Shown here one piece after another: positions 8,531-15,629 of a stretch of DNA of 64,000 nt (positions within the stretch are counted from its first letter, which is position 1; each line of letters starts with the position of its first letter). This DNA comes from Bryobacterales bacterium (GTDB taxonomy: Bacteria > Acidobacteriota > Terriglobia > Bryobacterales > Bryobacteraceae): NCBI GenBank assembly GCA_016789905.1, contig JAEUQC010000138.1:51867-115866 (forward strand). The letters are read 5' to 3'. Made by a program: the position numbers and the translations under genes. The notes below the pieces were generated by a model, which worked only from the letters and a program-made list of their open reading frames with translations, did not search any database and was not told the origin of the DNA.

Positions 8531-8953
8531 TCACCGCTTCATCGCGCGCACTCGATTATTCCGCGCCGCGTGTTCCAGTTCCACCAGTCCGAGTAGTTCC
8601 AGCACCGGCGGAACGTAGTTGGCGAAACGGCCGCGGTAGCCCTTTCTCAGCCCGTAATAGCCGCCCACGGGGTTCGACTCGTCCCGCGCCCAGGCTTCCA
8701 CCGTTCCTTGGGTCACCGGCTTGCCTTCGTCCGCGGTGCCCAGCGGCATCCACTCTTTATGCTTGACAAGCATGGCGTGCAAATCCTCAATGCAGCGAAG
8801 TTGGTAAGCCAGCCGCGTGCCGCCAACTTGCACCACGAGTTTGGATGCGTTCCCGGCTTCCTCGCGCCACGCAAGATACTCCGAGGTTTCCGGAGGCGTC
8901 TTCAACCTCCAAGGGTCGTCAGGCGTGCCTGATCCATAGGTTACTGTGCTCAT
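8531..8953 (-). CDS. DUF6855-like small protein
   Basis: The start is taken as the ATG at 8953, giving 140 residues beginning MSTVTYGSGTPDDPW. A reading that begins further upstream would run through the divergent promoter. The body (YLAWREE...LVVQVGGTRLAYQLRCIEDLHAMLVKH..WMPLGTADE.KP..GTVEAWARD..NPVGGYYGLRKGYRGRFANYVPPVLE.LGL.E) resembles a small family of unknown function that I recall as DUF6855. Such genes are often found beside YafY/WYL-type regulators, which fits the divergent gene at 9015. No enzymatic role is known. A perfect TATAAT on the minus strand ends nine bases before the ATG, implying a leaderless message. Confidence 0.7.
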   Translation of the reverse strand: MSTVTYGSGTPDDPWRLKTPPETSEYLAWREEAGNASKLVVQVGGTRLAYQLRCIEDLHAMLVKHKEWMPLGTADEGKPVTQGTVEAWARDESNPVGGYYGLRKGYRGRFANYVPPVLELLGLVELEHAARNNRVRAMKR

Positions 8954-8962
8954 CGTGGGTCC

Positions 8963-8968
8963 ATTATA
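8963..8968 (-). promoter_or_regulatory. Consensus -10 element for the DUF6855-like gene
   Basis: ATTATA on the plus strand reads TATAAT on the minus strand, a perfect sigma-70-type -10. Its last base is nine bases before the ATG at 8953. The -35 position falls within or beside the palindrome at 8978-9000 and is poor, so activation or repression there is plausible. Confidence 0.5.
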
Positions 8969-8977
8969 GGATCGGGT

Positions 8978-9000
8978 AATATGACATCTATAGTCATATT
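8978..9000. promoter_or_regulatory. Palindromic operator between divergent DUF6855-like and WYL-regulator genes
   Basis: AATATGAC (8978-8985) and GTCATATT (8993-9000) form a perfect 8-bp inverted repeat with a 7-base spacer. It lies in the 61-base divergent intergenic region, ends 14 bases before the regulator ATG at 9015 and overlaps a TATAGT (8989-8994) that could be the regulator's own -10. That geometry fits a dimeric regulator binding its own operator and also controlling the divergent gene. Binding is inferred, not shown. Confidence 0.5.
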
Positions 9001-9014
9001 CAAAAAAACATTCT

Positions 9015-9632
9015 ATGCGTGCTTCCAGGCTTCTCCGCATTTTGCTCATCCTTCAGAACCGCGGGCGCGTGACAACGTTGCAGTTGGCCGAAGAACTCGA
9101 AGTGGCACGGCGTACCGTCATGCGGGACCTGGACGCACTGACCGAATCCGGACTGCCCATTGTGGTGCGCCGCGGGAACACCGGCGGTGTGGAACTCGGC
9201 TTCAACTATCGTTCGCGGTTCGTCGGCCTCTCCGCGGCGGAGGCGGAAGCGCTCGGTTTATTGCTGGTGGTGAACATGCCGATGATGGCGGCGCTTGGGA
9301 TGGAGCAGGCGGCACAGCTGGCCTGCGACAAGTTAGTGGAGTCCATGCCGGAGATCGTCCGTCAGCGAATAAAAGAAGCGCAGTGCCGGTTTCGGGTTTC
9401 CGCGGAACCCGGGAGTGCGCCCGACGTGCGCGTACCGGCGCTCGCGGCCGCGGTCCGCACTTCGGCGATGGTCCGCATCCGCTCCAAGGCAGGTTCTCCG
9501 CGAACTATCCATCCGGTCGCGCTCGAGTTCCATTCCCGCGGATGGCTGATAATCGATGCGCTCGATCCGCAAAACCCCATTCCCATGGAGGAGTGGGGCG
9601 ACATCAACATATCGGCGCGCCGATTCGATTGA
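9015..9632 (+). CDS. YafY/DeoR-type HTH transcriptional regulator, short WYL-like
   Basis: The 205-residue protein has an N-terminal winged helix-turn-helix at about residues 5-55 (RLLRILLILQNRGRVTTLQLAEELEVARRTVMRDLDAL). The conserved VVRRGNTGGVEL wing and the FVGLSAAEAEALGLLL helix typical of YafY-family regulators follow. The usual WYL family is about 230-330 residues; here the ligand-binding part is short, ending GWLIIDALDPQNPIPMEEWGDINISARRFD, so the complete WYL core may be reduced. It is divergent from the DUF6855-like gene, with a 23-bp palindrome between, suggesting autoregulation. No ribosome-binding site is visible before the ATG. The RiPP pair begins about 175 bases downstream. 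Confidence 0.8.
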   Translation: MRASRLLRILLILQNRGRVTTLQLAEELEVARRTVMRDLDALTESGLPIVVRRGNTGGVELGFNYRSRFVGLSAAEAEALGLLLVVNMPMMAALGMEQAAQLACDKLVESMPEIVRQRIKEAQCRFRVSAEPGSAPDVRVPALAAAVRTSAMVRIRSKAGSPRTIHPVALEFHSRGWLIIDALDPQNPIPMEEWGDINISARRFD

Positions 9633-9676
9633 CCTTCCGGTGTAGACGGTCGCCGGTGCCCATGTAGGGCCGGCAA

Positions 9677-9700
9677 AGCGATTAGCAAACAGGTATCGCT
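9677..9700. repeat. Short inverted repeat in the RiPP upstream region
   Basis: AGCGAT (9677-9682) and ATCGCT (9695-9700) form a 6-bp inverted repeat with a 12-base spacer. No T-run follows, so it is not a typical terminator of the regulator gene. It could be an operator for the RiPP pair. The rest of 9633-9807 shows only the weak promoter and ribosome-binding site listed here. Confidence 0.25.
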
Positions 9701-9722
9701 GTTCGTCTTCCGAAAATTAGGC

Positions 9723-9751
9723 TTGTGTTTCCCGATGGGTTGCCATATTCT
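9723..9751 (+). promoter_or_regulatory. Weak sigma-70-like promoter for the RiPP precursor
   Basis: TTGTGT (9723-9728) and TATTCT (9746-9751) are separated by 17 bases. Each matches its consensus only partly (3/6 and 4/6). A start near 9758 would give a 50-base leader ending in a strong ribosome-binding site. Confidence 0.3.
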
Positions 9752-9796
9752 GTGGCTCATGAACTGGAGGGATTAGACCTTCAGATTTAGAAACCG

Positions 9797-9803
9797 TAGG
9801 AGG
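9797..9803 (+). promoter_or_regulatory. Strong ribosome-binding site of the RiPP precursor gene
   Basis: TAGGAGG lies four bases before the ATG at 9808, and a similar GAGGAGG precedes the radical SAM ATG at 10066. These strong sites stand out in a window where many genes have none, and they support 9808 as the precursor start. Confidence 0.65.
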
Positions 9804-9807
9804 CACC

Positions 9808-10050
9808 ATGGCGAAAAGCGATGACAGCGCTCTGAAGAAGTTAGAAGCGCGTCTGAATAGTGAAGACGCATTGCAGGCGGAATTCTTAAAGAATCCGGTT
9901 GCACTTATGAAACGAGAAGGCGTGGAGTTAACTCCCGAAATGGAGAAGGCCGTTAAGGCGCAGGTCTCTGAACTGCAACTGGGCAAGCTCTCCAAACTGG
10001 CGGCCAAACCGAAGATCGGGATCCGTATCACGATCACAATCCGGTTCTAA
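9808..10050 (+). CDS. Candidate RiPP precursor peptide with alternating-isoleucine core
   Basis: This 80-residue peptide has a helical, charged leader (residues about 5-60). Its FLKNPVALMKREGVELTPE segment resembles leaders of Nif11/NHLP-type precursors, which carry F(L)..NP...L...G..L. The C terminus is KIGIRITITIRF (69-80), with Ile at 70, 72, 74, 76 and 78 and Phe at 80, alternating with Gly, Arg and Thr. No Cys is present and no GG cleavage site is seen; AAKPK precedes the repeat. It lies 15 bases upstream of a radical SAM protein of the RiPP-maturation type. The inferred role is substrate of that enzyme, with beta-carbon methylation or another C-H modification of the alternating Ile residues. 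The product is unknown. Confidence 0.7.
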   Translation: MAKSDDSALKKLEARLNSEDALQAEFLKNPVALMKREGVELTPEMEKAVKAQVSELQLGKLSKLAAKPKIGIRITITIRF

Positions 10051-10065
10051 AGCGAGGAGGCCGCC

Positions 10066-11907
10066 ATGACGCAGCACTTTCGAGACGCAGTTGGCAATGG
10101 AGACGCGTTGTTGGTCATCCCGCCGTTCGCCGGGCTCGACAGGCCGTCGTTGGCGGCCCACCTTTTGCAGGCGTGCGCGGCCCAGGGCGGGAAGCGCGTG
10201 CGGGTGTTGTATGCCAACCTGGCGCTCGCCGGAGTCATCGGCGAGACGAAGTATCAGGCCATTGCATACGCGCCGACATCGGCGCTGCTGGGGGAGCGAT
10301 TCTTCGCGCGCGCGGCGTACGGCGTTCCGGCCATGGGGCGGGATGAGCCGGTGATTGAAGGCTTGCTGGAAGGGGCGGACGGGCCGCTGGATTTTTCGCC
10401 GCAGGCGGTGGACGCTCTGGAGAAGCGCATCTATTCGTGGGCCATGGAGGCTGGAGAAGCGATCGCGCGATTAGGATTTCCGGTGGTGGGATTGTCGACA
10501 ACCTTCGAACAGACAGCGGCGAGCGTGGCACTATTGAACCGGATCCGGGAACTGGCGCCGGAAACAATCTGCATCGTCGGCGGGGCGAACTGCGAAGGGG
10601 AAATGGCCGAAGGGATCGCGTCGCTGCCGGTGGCGGCGGACTACATTTTCCAGGGTGAGAGCGAAAAGAGTTTTCCTTGGTTTCTGGCGGAGATCGGCGC
10701 CGGCCGCCGGCCGGCGCGGAGGATCATCGAAGGGCGACTGTGCCGCGAGATGGAAGCGTTGCCGCTGCCGGATTATACGGAATACTTTGAACAGCGCGAC
10801 CGCATGCTGCCGGGCAGCTTGTATGCTTCGGCGGAAGAGGCGTGGCTGCCGTATGAGAGCAGCCGCGGCTGCTGGTGGGGCGAAAAACACCACTGCACAT
10901 TCTGCGGCGTGAACGGCGGCGGGATGACGTTCCGGCAGAAATCGGCGGATAAAGTAATTGGCGAGTTGCGGGAGATGACGGCGCGTCACGGCATGCGGCG
11001 CGTATGCATGGTGGACAACATCATGCCGCAGAACTACTTTCAATCGTTGATCCCCCGGCTGGGCGAAGAAGTGCCGGGGCTATACCTGTTCTACGAGCAA
11101 AAGGCGAATCTGAAACTGCACCAGGTGGACGCGCTGCGCCAGGCGGGCGTGGGCATGATGCAGCCCGGAATTGAGGGTTTGTCAACCCCGCTCCTAAAAC
11201 GCATGGACAAAGGCGTGACGGGGCACAAGAATGTGGCGCTGCTGCGCTACGCGCGGACGGCGGACCTGGAAACGAACTGGAATCTGCTCTATGGCTTCCC
11301 CGGCGACGGCGAGGCGGAGTACGAAGAGACGCTGCGGCTGATGCCATTGCTGCGGCACCTGCAGCCGCCCTCGGATCTTTGCCGGCTGAGCATCGACCGC
11401 TTTAGCCCGTACCACTTCAACTACGCCGGTTATGGCGTGCGGAGCATTCGGCCGATGGACAGCTACTATTCCGTGTTGCCGGACGGAGCCGATGTAGAGC
11501 GCATCGCGTACCATTTCAAGGGCGACTACGACAGCGGCATACTAGCCAATGCGGAACTGTTTGCCCGGCTGGTGGAGGCGTTGACGCTGTGGAAGAAGGC
11601 CTGGGCGGAACGGGAAGCGCCACCGGCGCTGGCGGTGGTTCCAGCAGGCGAGGATGGGTACCTGATTTACGACACTCGGGGGCTGGAAGGCGGTGCCCTG
11701 TTCACAGCGGCGGAGGAAGAGCAGGCGGCGGCGGCGCTGGCCAGCAAACCGTTGCGGCAGTGTGGCGAGGCCGAAGCATGGGCGCGGGAACGCCGGTTCG
11801 CCACGGAACTGGACGGCTGGCATGTGGCGCTGGCGACGGCGAACGTGGAACTGATGCGAAGGTTTGAGACGGAGGGAGCCGGTTCTCCGCTGGCTGTGCT
11901 CAGTTAA
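10066..11907 (+). CDS. B12-binding radical SAM RiPP-maturation enzyme (TIGR03975-like)
   Basis: The 613-residue protein opens with ALLVIPPFAGLDRPSLAAHLLQACAAQGGKRVRVLYANLALAGVIGE, the signature start of the ribosomal-peptide-maturation radical SAM protein 1 family. A cobalamin-binding-type Rossmann region follows (about 140-220, VVGLSTTFEQTAASVALLNRIR..CIVGGANCEGEMAEGIA). The radical SAM cluster motif is CX7CX2C at C269, C277 and C280 (RGCWWGEKHHCTFCGVN). The family is associated with C-methylation and other modifications of Nif11/NHLP-leader precursors. Its only neighbour on the same transcript is the 80-residue peptide 15 bases upstream, and a strong GAGGAGG precedes the start. No transporter or dedicated leader peptidase is adjacent. 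The next gene, a secreted S9 peptidase, appears to have its own promoter. Confidence 0.88.
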   Translation: MTQHFRDAVGNGDALLVIPPFAGLDRPSLAAHLLQACAAQGGKRVRVLYANLALAGVIGETKYQAIAYAPTSALLGERFFARAAYGVPAMGRDEPVIEGLLEGADGPLDFSPQAVDALEKRIYSWAMEAGEAIARLGFPVVGLSTTFEQTAASVALLNRIRELAPETICIVGGANCEGEMAEGIASLPVAADYIFQGESEKSFPWFLAEIGAGRRPARRIIEGRLCREMEALPLPDYTEYFEQRDRMLPGSLYASAEEAWLPYESSRGCWWGEKHHCTFCGVNGGGMTFRQKSADKVIGELREMTARHGMRRVCMVDNIMPQNYFQSLIPRLGEEVPGLYLFYEQKANLKLHQVDALRQAGVGMMQPGIEGLSTPLLKRMDKGVTGHKNVALLRYARTADLETNWNLLYGFPGDGEAEYEETLRLMPLLRHLQPPSDLCRLSIDRFSPYHFNYAGYGVRSIRPMDSYYSVLPDGADVERIAYHFKGDYDSGILANAELFARLVEALTLWKKAWAEREAPPALAVVPAGEDGYLIYDTRGLEGGALFTAAEEEQAAAALASKPLRQCGEAEAWARERRFATELDGWHVALATANVELMRRFETEGAGSPLAVLS

Positions 11908-11922
11908 GCGAGCCGGACTCTT

Positions 11923-11928
11923 TATACT
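11923..11928 (+). promoter_or_regulatory. -10-like element of the S9 peptidase gene
   Basis: TATACT ends seven bases before the ATG at 11936, predicting a leaderless transcript. A -35 candidate 17 bases upstream is weak. Confidence 0.45.
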
Positions 11929-11935
11929 TTTAGTT

Positions 11936-13996
11936 ATGCGCCTGCTAATGCTGCTGCTACTGGTGTGTCTGCCCGGATGGGCGAAGCGTCCGATCACGCA
12001 TGAGGACGTTTGGACGATGAAGCGCGTAGGGGCGCCGGCGGTGAGTCCGGACGGGAAGTATGCCGTGGTATCGGTGACCGAGCCAGCCTACGACGGGGCG
12101 AATCAATCATCGGACTTGTGGCTGTTGACGCTGGACGAAAGCGCGCCGCCGCGACGGATTACCTCGACCAAGGCCGGGGAAAGTGGTGCGGTGTTTTCGC
12201 CGGATTCGACGCGGCTTGCCTTCGTGGCCAAGCGCGAGGGCGATGAAGAAGGGCAAGTGTACGTGCTGCCCCTGGCGGGCGGGGAAGCAATGCGAGTGAC
12301 AACCCTTGCAACGGGAGCGGACGGGCCGCAGTGGCGGCCGGACGGCAAGGCGATTCTGTTCCAGAGCCAGGTGTATCCAGGCGCGGCCGACGACGAAGCG
12401 AACAAGAAGGCCATCGCGGAACGCAAGGCGCGCAAGTACAACGCGCGGGTGTACGAATCGTTCCCGTTGCGCAACTGGGACCACTGGCTGGACGACCGGC
12501 GGCCGCATATCTTTGTGCAGGGCATCGGAGAAGCCAAGGCAAAGGACCTGCTGGCAGGAACACAACTGGCGGCCTTGCCTGGGTTTGATGGATCGAGAGG
12601 TTTGGGCGGCGGAGACCTGGAGCCGGTGTGGAGTCCGGACGGGCAGTGGGTGGTGTTCACGGCGACGGCGAACAGTAACATCGCCGCCTACGCACCGACG
12701 ACCACGCACGTTTACAAAGTGGCCGTCACGGGCGGGGAGCCGGTGGCGCTGACGCAGGGCGCCGAGAGCTATTCCACGCCGCGATTCCGCCCGGATGGGA
12801 AGGGCCTGTATTTGGCCCGGTCTGAACGCGAGGAAGAAAAACTGTACAGCCTGACGCGGCTGGCGAAGGTGGACTGGCCGGCGCATGGAACGCCGCGCGT
12901 GTTGACCAACGGGTGGGACCGCAGCGTTGGCGCGGTGGCGTTTTCCGTGGATAGCACGCGCATCTACATGCTGGCTGAGCAGCACGGGCACGACCAGTTG
13001 TTCTCCATGCCCTCCGGCGGCGGTGCGGTGACGGCCGAGTCCGATTTGAAAGAAGGCGTCTACTCCGGTCTGGCGATTCCGGCGAAGGCGAAGACCACGA
13101 TGCTGATCGCGCTATGGGGATCGATGACGCATCCGGAGGACGCGGTGCGAATTGACGTGGCCGGGAAGGCGCACAAGTTTTTGACGGAGTTCAACAAAGA
13201 CAAGCTGGCGGAGATCGACTGGCAGGCGCCGCGACATGTCTGGATGACCGCCAAAAGCGGAGCGAAGATCCATTCGGTGATGGTGTTCCCGCCGAACTTT
13301 GACGAGACGAAGAAGTATCCGCTGCTGCTGTTTCCTCACGGCGGGCCGCACAATATGACGAAAGACCAGTTCTTTGTGCGCTGGAACTATCATCTGCTGG
13401 CGAGCCCAGGCTATGTGGTCCTGATGACGAATTACACGGGGTCAACCGGGTTTGGCGAGGAGTTCGCCGCCGCGATTCACAAAGACATTCTGCGTGGACC
13501 GGCCAGCGAAATTGAACAGGCCGCCGATGACGCCATCCGCCGTTTCCCGTTTATCGACGGCACACGCCAAGCCGCGGCCGGGGGCAGCTACGGCGGCTAT
13601 TTGATGAATTGGTTTGAAGGGAATTCGACGCGGTTCAAGTGCCTGGTGAACCACGCCGGGCTAACCGATAACTGGTCCATGTGGGGTTCGACGGATGGCG
13701 CGTATTATTGGGAGAAACGAAATGGTGGCGCGCCCTGGGAGCGCAAAGGGCCGTGGATGGACCAAAGCCCCTCGCAATACGCGGCGAACTTCAAGACGCC
13801 GATGCTGGTGACCCACGGCGAGCGGGATTTCCGCGTGCCGGTTTCGCAGGCGCTGGAGATATACAAGTTATTGCAGCGGCAGCGCGTGCCGTCAAAATTG
13901 ATTGTGTTTCCGGACGCGAATCATTGGGTGCTGAAGGGCGAAGACGCCCGATTCCATATGCAGGAAGTGCTGGGCTGGCTCGCGAAGTATCTTTAG
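11936..13996 (+). CDS. Secreted S9-family serine peptidase (dipeptidyl/acylaminoacyl-peptidase type)
   Basis: From the ATG at 11936 the product is 686 residues with a signal peptide (MRLLMLLLLVCLPGWA). A longer reading from 11864 would overlap the radical SAM gene and was rejected. The N-terminal two thirds form a TolB/WD40-like beta-propeller with repeated SPDGK-type blades (VSPDGKYAVV, FSPDSTRLAFV, WRPDGKAILF, WSPDGQWVVF, FRPDGKGLYL). The C-terminal alpha/beta-hydrolase domain carries S551 in GGSYGG, D631 in GERDFRVP and H663 in NHWVLKG, a complete triad. The enzyme should trim short periplasmic or extracellular peptides. A role in processing the upstream RiPP is conceivable but unsupported. 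Its stop overlaps the stop of the convergent malectin gene by four bases. Confidence 0.92.
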   Translation: MRLLMLLLLVCLPGWAKRPITHEDVWTMKRVGAPAVSPDGKYAVVSVTEPAYDGANQSSDLWLLTLDESAPPRRITSTKAGESGAVFSPDSTRLAFVAKREGDEEGQVYVLPLAGGEAMRVTTLATGADGPQWRPDGKAILFQSQVYPGAADDEANKKAIAERKARKYNARVYESFPLRNWDHWLDDRRPHIFVQGIGEAKAKDLLAGTQLAALPGFDGSRGLGGGDLEPVWSPDGQWVVFTATANSNIAAYAPTTTHVYKVAVTGGEPVALTQGAESYSTPRFRPDGKGLYLARSEREEEKLYSLTRLAKVDWPAHGTPRVLTNGWDRSVGAVAFSVDSTRIYMLAEQHGHDQLFSMPSGGGAVTAESDLKEGVYSGLAIPAKAKTTMLIALWGSMTHPEDAVRIDVAGKAHKFLTEFNKDKLAEIDWQAPRHVWMTAKSGAKIHSVMVFPPNFDETKKYPLLLFPHGGPHNMTKDQFFVRWNYHLLASPGYVVLMTNYTGSTGFGEEFAAAIHKDILRGPASEIEQAADDAIRRFPFIDGTRQAAAGGSYGGYLMNWFEGNSTRFKCLVNHAGLTDNWSMWGSTDGAYYWEKRNGGAPWERKGPWMDQSPSQYAANFKTPMLVTHGERDFRVPVSQALEIYKLLQRQRVPSKLIVFPDANHWVLKGEDARFHMQEVLGWLAKYL

Positions 13997-15537
13997 CGAT
14001 ACCGTCCGGCGGGGCCTTCGTCGATGAGTTCGATGGCGTTTAGCGCGGCGTAATTCGCCGTTGGCGTGAAGAGGATTCGGATGTTGCCCTGGGCGTCGGG
14101 CGACAGGTGCTGGAACGTGCGCTGCACCCCTTTTGCCGGGCCGCCTGCGGCATCGAGAATGGAGAAGTCGCGCAACAGCGCGTTGCCATTGTGGAAAATG
14201 TCGAAGACGCGGCGCGGCGCTCCGCCAGCCGGTGTATGCACTCCGAAGTATTGCTCGGCCATCCACAATTTCAACTGGAACTGATGGCCGGGGACCGCGG
14301 GAAGCACATACTCAAAGCGGCCGAAGCGCTCGAAGCGGAATAGCTCGGGAATATCGGCCTGGACGGGGCGCAGCCGCTCCGTCATGCGCCCGCCGATGGC
14401 GTACCGGTCCGGAAGCCATGTCTGCCCTTTCGGGTCGACGGCGATAGCGGTGGAGCCGGCGGCGATGCGGAACGGCAGCATTCGATCCTTCAGGCCGGGG
14501 ACAATTTCGATGGCGTTGACGAAGGCCTTCTCATTGGAATTGGATTCGAACCGTATGCGCAGTTTTCCATCTGCTTGCGGCCGCTGGCCAGGGAACACCT
14601 TGACGGCCGCGAGATTGGCGCCGCCGGCATGGAGGATCACGTCCATCGCGGAGGCGGCGAGAACGCCATTGACGTGAATCTGGAATAGGCGGCTGGCCTC
14701 ACCGCCTCCGTTCAAATTGTCGTAACCATAAAAGGTTTCTGCGAAGTGGATACGGACTTCGTAATCGCCAGGAGCCAAAGGCACCTCGTAAAGAAAATCG
14801 CCTTCGCGGTACCCCTTGTACAGACCCTGGTCCGGGGTGTTTCGAATCCAGGCAGAACTGGACCCGGCCCGGCCGCCGTTGACGTATCGGTCGCCAAGCC
14901 ATTCATGGCCAAGGGAATCGACGTACCGTCGATCCGGCGAACCCGCAAGGATGCGAACCGTGTTCGCGGGTGTGTTTGCGACGCTGGGCTGGTGATCCGG
15001 CGGGGAAGTAGGCTGGCGGTTCCAGGCAAAATATCCAACAAAGAGGAGCACGACGGCGGCCGTGGCAACCACCAGCAACCAGCGCGGGCGAGGCAACGGT
15101 GCCGGTTCAACAGGAGGAACGACGATTTCGAGTTTGCTCTCCTCGGGGGCCGCGGCCGCCGTCTCCGCACGCGGCGCCCCGCTAGCGTCGACTACCAGGG
15201 CATACTTTCCCAGGCCGAGTGCAACCTGCACGGGCCGACTCCGGCCGGGCCCGGTGTAGTAGGCCTTTAATGTGCGCCTAAGCTTGTGGACCTCGACGCG
15301 CACAATCGCTTCACGTTTGGGATCGAAATCCGAACCGCGACCGAGCGCGTCGACAGCGATTGCATGTTCTTTGGCGGCCTCTTCTCCTCGCACGTATATC
15401 TGTGCCAAGTAGGCAAGGATCAAGCCCTGATTGGTTTTCTTGCCTACAATCGAACCCAGAAGGTGATCGATTTCGTTTAGGAGCTCCGCATTTGCGTTAA
15501 CCTGATTCACACTCGGCCATATTCTATCAGTTAACAC
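13993..15537 (-). CDS. Membrane-anchored sensor with cytoplasmic HTH-like domain and two periplasmic malectin domains
   Basis: The 514-residue product has three parts. Residues 15-115 (DALGRGSDFDPKREAIVRVEVHKLRRTLKAYYTGPG) match the winged-helix-like domain seen at the N terminus of many Acidobacteriota one-component or cyclase-like proteins. A transmembrane helix lies at 152-172. The periplasmic part holds two malectin-like beta-sandwich domains, about 190-350 and 355-510, each with the WL.DRY..GG entry and a VNAIEIV / LNAIELI exit strand. Malectin domains bind di- or oligosaccharides, so a ToxR/CadC-style carbohydrate sensor is inferred. The GTG at 15537 gives the longest reading. A GTG at 15510 is attractive because TAGAAT (minus strand, 15521-15526) precedes it by ten bases. 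It is divergent from a TonB receptor gene. Confidence 0.72.
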   Translation of the reverse strand: MLTDRIWPSVNQVNANAELLNEIDHLLGSIVGKKTNQGLILAYLAQIYVRGEEAAKEHAIAVDALGRGSDFDPKREAIVRVEVHKLRRTLKAYYTGPGRSRPVQVALGLGKYALVVDASGAPRAETAAAAPEESKLEIVVPPVEPAPLPRPRWLLVVATAAVVLLFVGYFAWNRQPTSPPDHQPSVANTPANTVRILAGSPDRRYVDSLGHEWLGDRYVNGGRAGSSSAWIRNTPDQGLYKGYREGDFLYEVPLAPGDYEVRIHFAETFYGYDNLNGGGEASRLFQIHVNGVLAASAMDVILHAGGANLAAVKVFPGQRPQADGKLRIRFESNSNEKAFVNAIEIVPGLKDRMLPFRIAAGSTAIAVDPKGQTWLPDRYAIGGRMTERLRPVQADIPELFRFERFGRFEYVLPAVPGHQFQLKLWMAEQYFGVHTPAGGAPRRVFDIFHNGNALLRDFSILDAAGGPAKGVQRTFQHLSPDAQGNIRILFTPTANYAALNAIELIDEGPAGRYR

Positions 15538-15570
15538 GACTGCAATTTCAATGGCTTAGAAGATTAACAC
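15531..15570. promoter_or_regulatory. Paired TTAACAC direct repeats between malectin sensor and TonB receptor
   Basis: TTAACAC occurs at 15531-15537 and again at 15564-15570, 33 bases apart, about three helical turns. The pair spans the start region of the malectin gene and the upstream region of the TonB receptor. Same-face spacing suits a regulator dimer pair, but with two short copies chance is possible. Confidence 0.3.
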
Positions 15571-15629
15571 ATATGCTAACCCTATGTTGCTTGCGTACCT
15601 CCATCTATCCCTTGCATTCTCCAGAGATT

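Noticed and set aside
8379..8618. 79-codon frame starting at 8379 after the membrane-protein gene
   Set aside because: It overlaps that gene and runs antisense into the DUF6855-like gene, ending in a Ser-rich shadow; no family features.
11936..13996. S9 peptidase as dedicated RiPP leader peptidase
   Set aside because: It has its own -10 element, a signal peptide for export and a broad-specificity family; position alone is not enough evidence.
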